A stretch of 64,000 bases of DNA from VAXT01 sp963794605 (GTDB taxonomy: Bacteria > Actinomycetota > Thermoleophilia > Gaiellales > Gaiellaceae): the NCBI GenBank assembly GCA_963794605.1, contig CAWCEN010000002.1, positions 434,001 to 498,000 on the forward strand, read 5' to 3'. Position numbers and translations under genes: made by a program. Of the stretch, positions 44,071 through 52,839 are shown in pieces; the first letter of the stretch is position 1; each line of letters opens with the position of its first letter. The notes beneath the pieces were generated by a model. It ran no database searches and was not told the DNA's origin. It saw only the letters and a program-made list of their open reading frames with translations.

Positions 44071-45015
44071 ATGCGAGTGAAGGCGCTTCTGGCTCTAGCG
44101 GCCGCGTTCGCGGCTGTGTCGGCGTCCCTGTCCATCTCGCAGGCGCCGGCCAAGGAGGCACGCCCGAACGCGCAGTGCTCGCTGGCCTCGACCGGGCTCA
44201 TCCCGCTGACCGACATGGGCAACCGACGCTATCGGGGCTACCGCGGCGGCCTGTACCCGGGCGGTGTGAACAAGCCCTCCGCCAAGTACCTCAAGAAAGG
44301 CATGACCGCAGCGCGCCAGGTACGGCCGATCAACGGAAAGGTCGTCGTGCTCTCGGTCGGCATGTCGAACACGACCGCCGAGTTCTCCGCCTTCAAGCGC
44401 ACCTCGGACCGCGACGCGCAGCGAAACGAAAACGTGGTCGTCGTCGACGGCGCGCAGGACGGCTTCGACGCCTCGAACATCAACTCCAGGGCGGTCTACT
44501 GGGACAACGTGGACAGCCGGCTCGCGGCGGCCGGTGTCTCGGCCTCCCAGGTGCAGGTCGTCTGGCTCAAGGAGGCAATCGCCGGGGAGCACCGGCGCTT
44601 CCCGAAGGACGCGAAGGCGCTCCAGGCCTCGCTCCGCAAGATCATCAACACGATGCGCTTCCGCTACCCGAAGCTGCGCCTCGTGTACCTCTCGAGCCGA
44701 ACCTACGGCGGCTACGCGATCACGGGCTGGAATCCCGAGCCGGCGGCCTACGACAGCGGCTACGCCGTCCGCGGAGTGATCCAGGACCGGATCAGCGGCA
44801 AGCTCAAGGGCCCGTGGGTCGGCTGGGGGCCGTACCTGTGGACGGACGGGCTGGCCGGCCGGAGCGACGGGCTGCAGTGGACGTGCGACGACGTTGAAGC
44901 CGACGGGACACACCCGTCCCGAGGCGGCGTGCAGAAGGTCGTCAACCTGCTCACGACGTTCTTCAAGACCGACCCGACCGCGAAACGCTGGTACCTGGCT
45001 AGAGCGCACCCGTAG
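44071..45015 (+). CDS. Secreted SGNH/GDSL-hydrolase-like protein
   Basis: 314 residues with a signal peptide (about 1-29). The strand V-V-V-L-S-V-G-M-S-N-T occupies the block I position but reads G-M-S-N instead of G-D-S, keeping the Ser. Block V is D-G-T-H-P-S near residue 285, supplying the Asp-His pair; a central N-M-S-type oxyanion residue is unclear. Might be an esterase or carbohydrate deacetylase of cell-surface polymers. ATG 44071 begins the signal peptide. It leads into the nucleotide-sugar genes on the same strand. Confidence 0.72.
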   Translation: MRVKALLALAAAFAAVSASLSISQAPAKEARPNAQCSLASTGLIPLTDMGNRRYRGYRGGLYPGGVNKPSAKYLKKGMTAARQVRPINGKVVVLSVGMSNTTAEFSAFKRTSDRDAQRNENVVVVDGAQDGFDASNINSRAVYWDNVDSRLAAAGVSASQVQVVWLKEAIAGEHRRFPKDAKALQASLRKIINTMRFRYPKLRLVYLSSRTYGGYAITGWNPEPAAYDSGYAVRGVIQDRISGKLKGPWVGWGPYLWTDGLAGRSDGLQWTCDDVEADGTHPSRGGVQKVVNLLTTFFKTDPTAKRWYLARAHP

Positions 45016-45038
45016 GGCGTCTGTACTATCGCCCCGCG

Positions 45039-46301
45039 GTGAAGGGACCAGTCGCAATCGTCGGCGCGGGCTACGTGGGCCTGCCGCTCGCTCAGGTGTT
45101 CGCGGAAACCGGAAACCGGGTCGTCCTCGTCGAGGTGAACCCGCAGAAGGTCGAGCTCGTCAAGCGCGGCGAGAGCTACATCCGCGACGTCCCGTCGGAC
45201 GGGCTCCGCCCTCTCGTCGAGTCGGGCGCGATCGACATCACGACCGACTACGACGTGCTCGAGGAGGCGGACGCGATCCTGATCGCGCTCCAGACGCCGC
45301 TCACGGCGCAGCGCGAGCCCGACCTGTCGATCGTCCTCGGCGCGGCGGCAGACATCGCGCCGCGCCTCCAGAAGGGCCAGCTCGTCGTGCTCGAGTCGAC
45401 GACGTATCCCGGCACCACCCGCGAGCGCCTCGCGCCGGTCCTCGAGGACGGCAGCGGGCTCACGGCCGGGGAGGACTTCCACCTCGCCTTCTCGCCCGAG
45501 CGCGTCGATCCAGGCCGCGAGGACTGGACGGCGCAGAACACGCCGAAGATCGTCGGGGGCCTCACTACAGCCTGCACGGAGCGCGCCGTGGAGCTCTATC
45601 GCCGGGCGATCGACACCGTGCACCCCGTCTCATCGCCCGAGGCGGCTGAGCTGACGAAGCTCCTCGAGAACATCTTCCGCTCGGTCAACATCGCCCTCGT
45701 CAACGAGCTCGCCCAGCTGTGCGACCGGATGCAGATCGACGTCTGGGAGGTCGTCGGCGCGGCCGCGACGAAGCCCTTCGGGTTCATGAGCTTCCAGCCC
45801 GGCCCTGGCCTCGGCGGCCACTGCATGCCGATCGACCCCTTCTACCTGACCTGGAGGGCGCGCGAGTACGACTTCTACACCGAGTTCATCGAGCTCGCGG
45901 GCAAGGTCAACGAGAACATGCCGTACTGGTGCCTCGGCAAGATCGCCCGCGCGCTGAACGCGCACGAGAAGGCGCTCAAAGGCTCGAAGATCCAGATCCT
46001 CGGGGTCTCCTACAAGGCGGACATCGAAGACACGCGCGAGTCGCCGGCGTTGAAGCTGATCGAGCTCCTGCAGGAGGCAGAGGCGGACGTCTCGTACCAC
46101 GATCCCCTCGTCCCCGAGCTTCCCGAGCACGGGCTCAGCTCGACTCCGCTCGACCCGGCAGCCGTGGACTGCGTGGTGATCGTCACCGCGCACTCCGGCA
46201 TCGACTACGAGGCGCTCGTCATGCAGGCGCCGCTCGTGGTCGACCTGCGCAACGCGACCGGCCCGAACGGGACCGGGAACGGCAAGGTCTGGAAGCTGTG
46301 A
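45039..46301 (+). CDS. Nucleotide-sugar 6-dehydrogenase (UDP-HexNAc type, WbpA-like)
   Basis: 420 residues. N-terminal NAD fold with I-V-G-A-G-Y-V-G-L-P-L, middle helix domain, catalytic Cys in G-G-H-C-M-P-I-D-P near residue 265, and C-terminal UDP-binding domain opening I-L-G-V-S-Y-K-A-D. The G-G-H-C-(I/M)-P form and T-P-L substitution favour UDP-GlcNAc/ManNAc dehydrogenases over UDP-glucose dehydrogenase. GTG start. The next two same-strand genes fit the UDP-GlcNAc(3NAc)A pathway. Confidence 0.9.
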   Translation: MKGPVAIVGAGYVGLPLAQVFAETGNRVVLVEVNPQKVELVKRGESYIRDVPSDGLRPLVESGAIDITTDYDVLEEADAILIALQTPLTAQREPDLSIVLGAAADIAPRLQKGQLVVLESTTYPGTTRERLAPVLEDGSGLTAGEDFHLAFSPERVDPGREDWTAQNTPKIVGGLTTACTERAVELYRRAIDTVHPVSSPEAAELTKLLENIFRSVNIALVNELAQLCDRMQIDVWEVVGAAATKPFGFMSFQPGPGLGGHCMPIDPFYLTWRAREYDFYTEFIELAGKVNENMPYWCLGKIARALNAHEKALKGSKIQILGVSYKADIEDTRESPALKLIELLQEAEADVSYHDPLVPELPEHGLSSTPLDPAAVDCVVIVTAHSGIDYEALVMQAPLVVDLRNATGPNGTGNGKVWKL

Positions 46302-47269
46302 TCCGCATCGGCCACGCGGGGCTCGGTTACTGGGGGCCGAACCTCGCCCGGAACTTCGGCGCGCTCTCGGATCTTCGCTGGCTGTGCGACCTCTCGCCCG
46401 ATCTCCTGGGCGAGGCCGCGAAGGCGCACCCGCAGGCCCGGACGACGAGCGACTTCCAGGACCTGCTCACCGACCCCGAGGTGGACGCAGTCGTAATCGC
46501 GACCCCGGTCGTGACGCACTACGAGCTCGCGAAGCAGGCGCTCTCTGCCGGGAAGCACGTCTTCGTCGAGAAGCCCCAGGCCTCCTCGAGCGCCGAGGCC
46601 GAGGAGCTCGCAACGCTCGCGCAGGAACGCGGGCTCGTCCTCATGCCCGGCTACCTGCTCCTCTACCACGCAGCCCTGCACCGGCTGAAGGAGCTGATCG
46701 ACGGAGGCGAGCTCGGAGACGTCCTCTACCTCTACGGGAACCGGCAGAACCTCGGGCAGATCCGCCGCGACGAGAACGCCCTTTGGTCGATCGGAGCGCA
46801 GGACCTATCGATGATCCTGCACCTCGTCGGCGAGGAGCCGGTCGAGGCGTGGGCGCGGGGCGAGTCGTTCCTGCGCAGCGGGATCGAGGACGTCGTCTTC
46901 TGCTACCTGCGCTTCCCGTCCGGCATCGTCGCGCACATGCACGTCTCATGGCTCGACCCACACAAGATCCGCAAGCTGACCGTCGTCGGTCGCGACAAGA
47001 TGGCCGTCTTCGACGATATGGAGCCGGACCGCAAGCTGACGGTCTACGACAAGGGCCCGGTCGAGCGGCCGGCGAGCGACTGGCAGGTTCGCGTGGGCGA
47101 CATCCACATCCCGAGCCTCCCGAAAGAGGAGCCGCTCCGCCGGGAGGTCGCGCACTTCCTGGCGCTGGTCGAGGGCGAGGGCGACCCGCTCGGGCCGGCG
47201 CGTGAGGGTCTCGCGGTGATCCGCACGCTCGAGCAGCTCCAGGAGTCGCTCGTTGCGGCAACGGTTTGA
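46298..47269 (+). CDS. Gfo/Idh/MocA oxidoreductase (WbpB/WlbA-like)
   Basis: 323 residues. G-H-A-G-L-G-Y-W-G-P-N NAD-binding turn at the N-terminus, V-D-A-V-V-I-A-T-P and the catalytic lysine motif V-F-V-E-K-P-Q, followed by the beta-sheet C-domain. Likely oxidises the 3-OH of a UDP-N-acetylglucosaminuronate to the 3-keto form. GTG start overlaps the dehydrogenase stop by 4 bp. The PLP aminotransferase that should follow (WbpE/WlbC) is absent here. Confidence 0.88.
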   Translation: MIRIGHAGLGYWGPNLARNFGALSDLRWLCDLSPDLLGEAAKAHPQARTTSDFQDLLTDPEVDAVVIATPVVTHYELAKQALSAGKHVFVEKPQASSSAEAEELATLAQERGLVLMPGYLLLYHAALHRLKELIDGGELGDVLYLYGNRQNLGQIRRDENALWSIGAQDLSMILHLVGEEPVEAWARGESFLRSGIEDVVFCYLRFPSGIVAHMHVSWLDPHKIRKLTVVGRDKMAVFDDMEPDRKLTVYDKGPVERPASDWQVRVGDIHIPSLPKEEPLRREVAHFLALVEGEGDPLGPAREGLAVIRTLEQLQESLVAATV

Positions 47270-47279
47270 AGTTCTGATG

Positions 47280-47357
47280 GATCGACCGGTCATTTCAGAC
47301 GGACGCCGGGCAGAGCCCGCCGTCCTGACGCCGGCACCGCAAGCGGTGCCTCGGACC
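47280..47357 (+). repeat. Dispersed double-hairpin element, copy B
   Basis: Homologous to 33484-33561, including the identical ttcagacgga and gcagagcccg blocks. Stem 1 GGACG-c-CGGGC pairs with GCCCG-c-CGTCC (47301-47325); stem 2 GGCACCG/CGGTGCC encloses caag-type loop at 47333-47350. Ends 10 bp before the TTG start of the acetyltransferase gene. Confidence 0.75.
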
Positions 47358-47367
47358 GCGCACCAGC

Positions 47368-48036
47368 TTGACCCAGATCGCCGAGACCGCGGTCGTCTAT
47401 CCCGGAACCGTGATCGGGGACGGCTGCGTGATCGGGGACCACGCGGTCGTCGGCAAGCAGCCCGCGCTCTCCCCGCGCTCGACCGCGGCACGTGAAGAGC
47501 TGCCGCCGCTCGAGCTCGGGGCGGGGACGATCGTCTCGGCCGGCGCGATCGTGTTCGCCGGAACGCGCATCGGAGCGCGCGTGATCGTCGGTGACCAGGC
47601 CTGCGTCCGCGAGCGCTGCGAGATCGGCGACGACGTTGTCATCGGGCGCGGCTCGCTCGTCGAGAACGACACGACGATCGGAGCGCTGACGAAGATCCAG
47701 GCCAACGCGTACGTGACCGCGTACTCGACACTCGAGGACGAGGTCTTCATCGCGCCGGGCGTGATCACGACGAACGACAACTTCATGGGCCGGACCGAGA
47801 AGCGGCACGAGCTCCGCCGCGGGCCGACCATCAGGCGAGGTGCCCGCGTCGGCGGAGGCGCGGTGCTCTGCCCCGCGGTCGAAATCGGCGAGGAGGCCTA
47901 CGTCGGCGCCGGTGCGGTCGTCGTGCGTGACGTGCCCGCCCGCGCGGTCGTCGTCGGCAACCCCGCGCGCCAGATCCGCGAGGTCGCTACGGACGAACTG
48001 CTCGGAACGCCGCCCGCGGGCGCTTCCGATACCTGA
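47368..48036 (+). CDS. Left-handed beta-helix N-acetyltransferase (WbpD/WlbB-like)
   Basis: 222 residues of hexapeptide repeats (V-I-G-D-G-C, R-I-G-A-R-V, E-I-G-D-D-V, V-G-A-G-A-V) with a loop holding T-N-D-N-F-M and a C-terminal V-G-N-P-A-R-Q-I. In the Wbp pathway this enzyme acetylates the 3-amino sugar, giving UDP-GlcNAc(3NAc)A. TTG start without a clear SD, preceded by repeat copy B. The last 50 bp overlap the convergent subtilase gene. Confidence 0.88.
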   Translation: MTQIAETAVVYPGTVIGDGCVIGDHAVVGKQPALSPRSTAAREELPPLELGAGTIVSAGAIVFAGTRIGARVIVGDQACVRERCEIGDDVVIGRGSLVENDTTIGALTKIQANAYVTAYSTLEDEVFIAPGVITTNDNFMGRTEKRHELRRGPTIRRGARVGGGAVLCPAVEIGEEAYVGAGAVVVRDVPARAVVVGNPARQIREVATDELLGTPPAGASDT

Positions 48037-49654
48037 GCGTGTACTTGCCCGAGCCGGGCGACCCCATCTTGACGACCAGGTAATACCAGCCAGGCTGCGT
48101 CACGCGGAGCCGGATCCTGTCGAGCGAGCCGGGCGATTTCGACTGCGCGGCGAGAAACCGCCGGTTGACAGCGGAGCCTGCAATGCTCGTCGTCCCGGGC
48201 TTCCAGACGAAGAGATTCGAGTTCGCCCCAGCCGGTCCGCGCAGTACGGCGACGACGTTCTGCCGGCGGCGGAACTTGATCTTGTAGACGTCCTCGCGGT
48301 CGTCCCAGTAGTCGATCGTCGCCTTGATCCGCTGGCCCTTGCGGCCCCAGATGGGCGCTGCCATGGACAATCGGTCATTCGCCTCGTAGTGGTCGGGATC
48401 GGGCAGCGAATCCGCGAGCGCGCGCACGGCGCTGCCGACGTCGAGCAGGCCCCAACCTGTCATCGGGTCGCGGCCGGTGTCGCAGCGCACGCAGCCGGTG
48501 TCACGGTCGGCGTCCGCTGCTGTCTTCGTCAGGATCGCCGAGACTTGATCCGGCTGCAGCCCGGGGTCGGTCGCGAACAGCACGGCGGCTGCGGCCGAAA
48601 CCTGCGGCGCGGAGAACGACGTCCCCTCGCCTCGGCGGAACTCCATCGGGCCGCAGTCCGAGTAGCCCTGGAGGAAGCAGCCCGGCCGCGTCGTCGAGGT
48701 CAGCGCCCTGGGCAGGGTCGAGAAGATCGACTCGCCTGGGGCAGCGATATCGACGTAGCGACTGTCGCGGTTGGAGAAGGTGGGCACGGAGCCGTCCCGG
48801 TTCAGCGAGCCCACGCCGATAACGTGCGGCAGCGCGGCGGGATAGCCCGCGTAGCCCCACGGCTCGGTCGGTGCGCTGTCCGCGTTCCCGACCGCCGCGA
48901 CGACGAGCACGCCCTTGCTGACCGCGTACCGGACGGCCGCCGCCTCGAGCGGCGAGTACGTGTCGAGTCCCTTGTCGTGCGGGTCGCGCACGCCGCCGAA
49001 GCTCATGTTGATCACGCGTGCGCCGCGGTCGACGGCCCAGCGGATGGCCCGGGCCTCGGCGTCAGGCGAGATCGTCCCGTCGGAGCGCACGATCTTTGCG
49101 ATCAGGAGCTCGACCGGGAAGCCAACGGAGGCAATGCCTGTGCCGTTGTTCGTAACGGCAGCGATCTCCCCCGCAACGAAGGTCCCGTGGCCGTTCGTGT
49201 CGGTCTCCCACGAGCTGGAGACGAAGCTCCGCCCGTCGACGATCTGGCGCTGCAAGTCTGGATGCCCCGAGTCGACGCCGGAGTCGAGCACGGCCACCGG
49301 AACACCGGTGAGTGCGGGCAGCTGCGGCCACGCATCGAATGCATGGATTCGCGTCAGGTACCACTGCCTGTTGGCCAGCGGATCGTTCGGCGTGAACGCA
49401 AGCCGCCGCGAGGGCCGCATCCGCTCCACCCAGGAGGTGCCGTCAACGGAGCGCAGCACGTCCGCGTGCCGCGCGCGCACGGACAGGGCAAAGGGCCCGA
49501 TCTTCGTCACCGGCTCCCCGGTGGCGGCCCGAACGTCGCGTGCGACGGCCCGCTCGTCGGCGCCCTTCTGGATCCCGATCGCGAAACGATCAGCCGACGC
49601 CTGCGCAGGCACGGCCAGAGCAAGCACGAACGCTGCCAGGACGAGCCGCTTCAT
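47987..49654 (-). CDS. Secreted subtilisin-like serine peptidase (S8)
   Basis: 555 residues. Signal peptide (about 1-21), a short inhibitor-like prodomain, then the S8 catalytic triad: V-L-D-S-G-V-D-S-G-H-P (Asp), D-T-N-G-H-G-T-F-V-A-G (His) and G-E-G-T-S-F-S-A-P-Q (Ser). A C-terminal beta domain (Y-Y-L-V-V-K style, pre-peptidase-C-like) ends the chain. Two Cys in a C-V-R-C motif and others could form disulfides. ATG overlaps the spoIID stop, so the two exported proteins are co-translated. The stop lies 50 bp inside the convergent acetyltransferase gene. Confidence 0.92.
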   Translation of the reverse strand: MKRLVLAAFVLALAVPAQASADRFAIGIQKGADERAVARDVRAATGEPVTKIGPFALSVRARHADVLRSVDGTSWVERMRPSRRLAFTPNDPLANRQWYLTRIHAFDAWPQLPALTGVPVAVLDSGVDSGHPDLQRQIVDGRSFVSSSWETDTNGHGTFVAGEIAAVTNNGTGIASVGFPVELLIAKIVRSDGTISPDAEARAIRWAVDRGARVINMSFGGVRDPHDKGLDTYSPLEAAAVRYAVSKGVLVVAAVGNADSAPTEPWGYAGYPAALPHVIGVGSLNRDGSVPTFSNRDSRYVDIAAPGESIFSTLPRALTSTTRPGCFLQGYSDCGPMEFRRGEGTSFSAPQVSAAAAVLFATDPGLQPDQVSAILTKTAADADRDTGCVRCDTGRDPMTGWGLLDVGSAVRALADSLPDPDHYEANDRLSMAAPIWGRKGQRIKATIDYWDDREDVYKIKFRRRQNVVAVLRGPAGANSNLFVWKPGTTSIAGSAVNRRFLAAQSKSPGSLDRIRLRVTQPGWYYLVVKMGSPGSGKYTLRYRKRPRAAFRAVRP

Positions 49655-51282
49655 GCGGGTCCCACCGTCAGCGTCGGGCTCACACCTGGGACGAAGCCCC
49701 GGCCGGGCGCGAGGCGGGCGCGGTACTGGCCCGGAGTCAGGTTCACGTGCGCCTGGAAGTCTCCGTTCTGGTCGATCGTCGCGCGCGCGATCGTCTTCCA
49801 CCGGGCACCGTCGAAGCGCTGGAGCGCGACGCTGCCACCCGGGAAGAGAGGCCTCGCGAAGCCGCGCAGCGTCGACGCGTCGGGCATGCCGTGGAAGCGC
49901 ACGAGCGGCGCGACCGAGACGTGCGCGATCGCGCTGCGAGCCGCGCCGCTGACGAGCCGGTAGTCGGTCGGCACCCGCGGCTTGGCGGAGACGCTCACCG
50001 AGCCGCCCGGGCCGGGTGAGATCGGACGAACCTGCGCCCATGGAGTCCCGGGCTGCCGCTGGTCGAGCCGCACCGCAGGCACCCTGCGCGCAACGCCGCT
50101 CAGCGCGACGTTCTTGCCGTACGTGACCGGCGCCTGGGGGGTCGCGAGCGCGAGGACGCCGATCCGGAACCACGTCGAGCGGAGGTTCAGCGCGCGGCGG
50201 AGATCCGAGCCGGTCATCGTCGAGTCGCCCTGCGAGCCGATCGCGGTCACGCTCAGGACGCGGCCCGACGGGCCGGTCTGCATCGTCATGTCGCTCATCT
50301 GCCCGCGTGCCCGGAGGACGCGGTTGAGCCGGGACGCGGGGACGACGAACGGGCCCCACCGGTGGTAGGGCGAGAGCGTGTCGTAGGGGTCGTTGACGGA
50401 CACGAGATACGGAGCACCGTTCGAGCTCGGCCAGACCTCGGAGGCGGCCGACGTGCGGCCTCCGGAGCTCGAGAAGAAGTACGTCGTCGCGACGCGCCCG
50501 TTGTAGAGGACGACCTGGCCCGCGGTGTCCTGCACCGCCGCGGTCGTCGACGGCGCCTCGTGCGCGATGCCGAGGTAGACCTGGCTTCGCGTGTCCGGGT
50601 AGAGGTCGAACCACGATCCGCTCTTCTTCACAGCGAGCGCGTAGGAGCGCGCCGCGACCGCTTGCGCCTTGAGCGCTTCCGGCAGCCAGTCGCGCGGCAT
50701 CTCCGAGGGGACGACGCCGTAGAGGTAGGCCTCGAGCCCGACGACGTTGATCGCCCGCAACGCGCCGTTGGCGACCGAGACCTGCACCTGGCCGCGGTAC
50801 GGACGGTCTCCGAAGCGGAGCGGCGACGAGCCGGCGATGAACGTGAGCGGGCTCGGCAGCGCCCGGCGTTGGGGAACGTCGGTCGTCTTGATCATCAGCC
50901 CCGGCCCGAAGGTCTGCGGGCCCGCCGCGAGGTGCCAGAGCTGGCCGATCCCGTCGCGCACGGTGAACGGCGCCACGGACGAGACCGTCAGGCGGGACCG
51001 GCCCTGCGCGAGGAAGACGCGCACCTTGTTGATCGACGCCGGGCCGATCGTCGTCCCGCGGTAGTAGTGGGCGAGGATCTCGTCGTACGAGTAGCCCTGC
51101 TGCGCGTAGCCATACGCTCCCCACTGGGCCATGCCGACGCCGTGCCCCCACCCGCGGCCGCTGATCACGAACACGGGCGAGCCGGGGAGAGCCTTCGGAG
51201 CGGAGAGTCGTGCCGCACCCGAGGACGCACCGGCGAGAACGACGGTGACGACGAGCGCGGCAAGAAGCGTAGAACGAGCCAT
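49651..51282 (-). CDS. SpoIID/LytB-domain exported protein
   Basis: 543 residues with a signal peptide. W-G-H-G-V-G-M-A-Q-W-G-A-Y near residue 47 plus G-L-E-A-Y-L-Y-G-V-V-P-S-E-M-P, L-K-A-Q-A-V-A-A-R-S-Y-A and Y-F-F-S-S-S-G-G-R-T are SpoIID hallmarks; the family contains lytic transglycosylases acting on stem-less glycan. About 170 C-terminal residues form extra beta domains. Actinobacteria of this group do not all sporulate, so a general wall role is more likely. Upstream region 51283-51460 is shared with the divergent kinase. Confidence 0.9.
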   Translation of the reverse strand: MARSTLLAALVVTVVLAGASSGAARLSAPKALPGSPVFVISGRGWGHGVGMAQWGAYGYAQQGYSYDEILAHYYRGTTIGPASINKVRVFLAQGRSRLTVSSVAPFTVRDGIGQLWHLAAGPQTFGPGLMIKTTDVPQRRALPSPLTFIAGSSPLRFGDRPYRGQVQVSVANGALRAINVVGLEAYLYGVVPSEMPRDWLPEALKAQAVAARSYALAVKKSGSWFDLYPDTRSQVYLGIAHEAPSTTAAVQDTAGQVVLYNGRVATTYFFSSSGGRTSAASEVWPSSNGAPYLVSVNDPYDTLSPYHRWGPFVVPASRLNRVLRARGQMSDMTMQTGPSGRVLSVTAIGSQGDSTMTGSDLRRALNLRSTWFRIGVLALATPQAPVTYGKNVALSGVARRVPAVRLDQRQPGTPWAQVRPISPGPGGSVSVSAKPRVPTDYRLVSGAARSAIAHVSVAPLVRFHGMPDASTLRGFARPLFPGGSVALQRFDGARWKTIARATIDQNGDFQAHVNLTPGQYRARLAPGRGFVPGVSPTLTVGPA

Positions 51283-51463
51283 GTGTCGCAGATTTTCGGC
51301 TTTGGAGGCCGGTGTCGTGAGCGCCTACCGCAGGCCCAGTTGAGGCTATCGCATCGTTATGAATACGGCATCCCTCTTTACAGGAACTTCAGAAAGGCCC
51401 AGCAATCGAAAGGTTTCTGACGTTCGCCCTTCGGCTATGAATGGTCGAGGCTCCTGATGCGCT

Positions 51464-52823
51464 CTGGGCACGACCTCCTTACCGCCCCGGTACCTCCGGC
51501 CGACACGGATCGGCCACGGCGGCATGGGCGAGATCTTCCGCGCCGAGGACGAGGTGCTCGGGCGGACGGTCGCGGTCAAGGTGCTGTCCGAGCAGTACGC
51601 GCGGGACGAGTCCCTGCGGGCTCGGTTCACCCGCGAGGCTCTCGCCGCGGCCAGGCTCTCGGGCGAGCCGGGCACGGTCACGATCTTCGACGTCGGCGAG
51701 TGGCAGGGGCGGCCGTTCATCGTCATGGAGCATCTCGGGGGCGGGTCGCTGGAGGACCGGCTCCGCGTCGGCGGGCCTCCGCCGATGGATCAGGCGCTCG
51801 CCTGGCTCGACCAGGCGGCTGGCGCGCTCGACGCTGCACACCGCCGCGGTGTCGTGCACAGGGACGTCAAGCCGGGAAACCTCCTGCTCGACGAGGCCGG
51901 AGATCTCCACGTGGCCGACTTCGGGATCGCGAGCGCCGCCGGGCTTCATTCGCTGACCCTCACCGGGACCGTGCTCGGGACGGCCGGCTACCTCTCTCCG
52001 GAACAGGCGCGTGGGGAGCGCGCGACTCCTGCCAGCGATCGCTACGCGCTCGCGGTCGTCGCCTACGAGTTGCTGACGGGGCGCCGGCCGTTCGAGTCAG
52101 AGAGCGCGACTTCTGAGGCGGCCGCGCACGTGCAGGCGGAGGTTCCGTCGATCTCGTTGCAGCTCGACCCCGTGTTCCGACGCGCTTTGGCCAAGGATCC
52201 CAGGGAGCGGTTCGAGACCTCCTCCGACTTCGTGGCCGCGCTGCGGGAGGCGCTCGAAGGGGGTGAGGCGACGACTAGGGTGCTGCCGGCCGCAGATCGG
52301 CGGTCGCCGTGGCCGCTGGTCGCAGCGATCGTCGCCGCTGCCCTGCTCGCGGGAGCCGGGCTCGCCGCGCTGTTCACGGACGGCGGCGGTCGGCATGAGG
52401 CGGCGCAGACCACGAGCGCACCGAACAACGGCTCCCCAGCCTCCGCCACCGGCGCCTCCGCCACCGCCACCGCCGCCGCCGCCGCCACCTCCACCTCCGC
52501 CTCCGCCTCCTGCGCCCAGCGGCCGCTCGCTGACCGACCAGGCAACTGCATTTCTGCGCGCGGGGGATGTAGCGGAGGCCGAGCAGCTCGCGCGGCAGGC
52601 AGTCACCGCGCTCCTGGGCACCGGCGTCACGTACGAGGCGTACGCGGAGTACGACCTCGGTGCGGCTCTGGCCCAGCTCGGCCAGTGCGACGAGGCGCTC
52701 CAGCACCTCGAGCGCTCGCGACAGCTCCAGGGCAACCGGCCCGAGATCCGGGAGGCGGAGAGGCTCTGCCGGCGAGGCCACGGCCACAGAGGGCGAGGCA
52801 ACGGCCGAAAGGAAGAGGACTGA
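51464..52823 (+). CDS. Ser/Thr protein kinase with C-terminal TPR region, apparent frameshift
   Basis: Kinase domain with G-H-G-G-M-G-E-I-F, V-A-V-K, V-H-R-D-V-K-P-G-N and A-D-F-G-I, then a membrane helix near L-V-A-A-I-V-A-A-A-L-L. The conserved frame begins before ATG 51524 (P-R-Y-L-R-P-T-R-I-G-H-G-G), yet no ATG/GTG/TTG exists after the stop at 51455; only CTG 51464. Near 52430 the frame must change by one base: a poly-Pro tract (52440-52510) continues into a TPR-like tail (T-A-F-L-R-A-G-D-V-A-E-A-E-Q-L) ending at 52823. Without the shift the kinase frame runs on to 52945 as low-complexity sequence. Confidence 0.72.
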
Positions 52824-52839
52824 TGCGTACGATGCCGCC

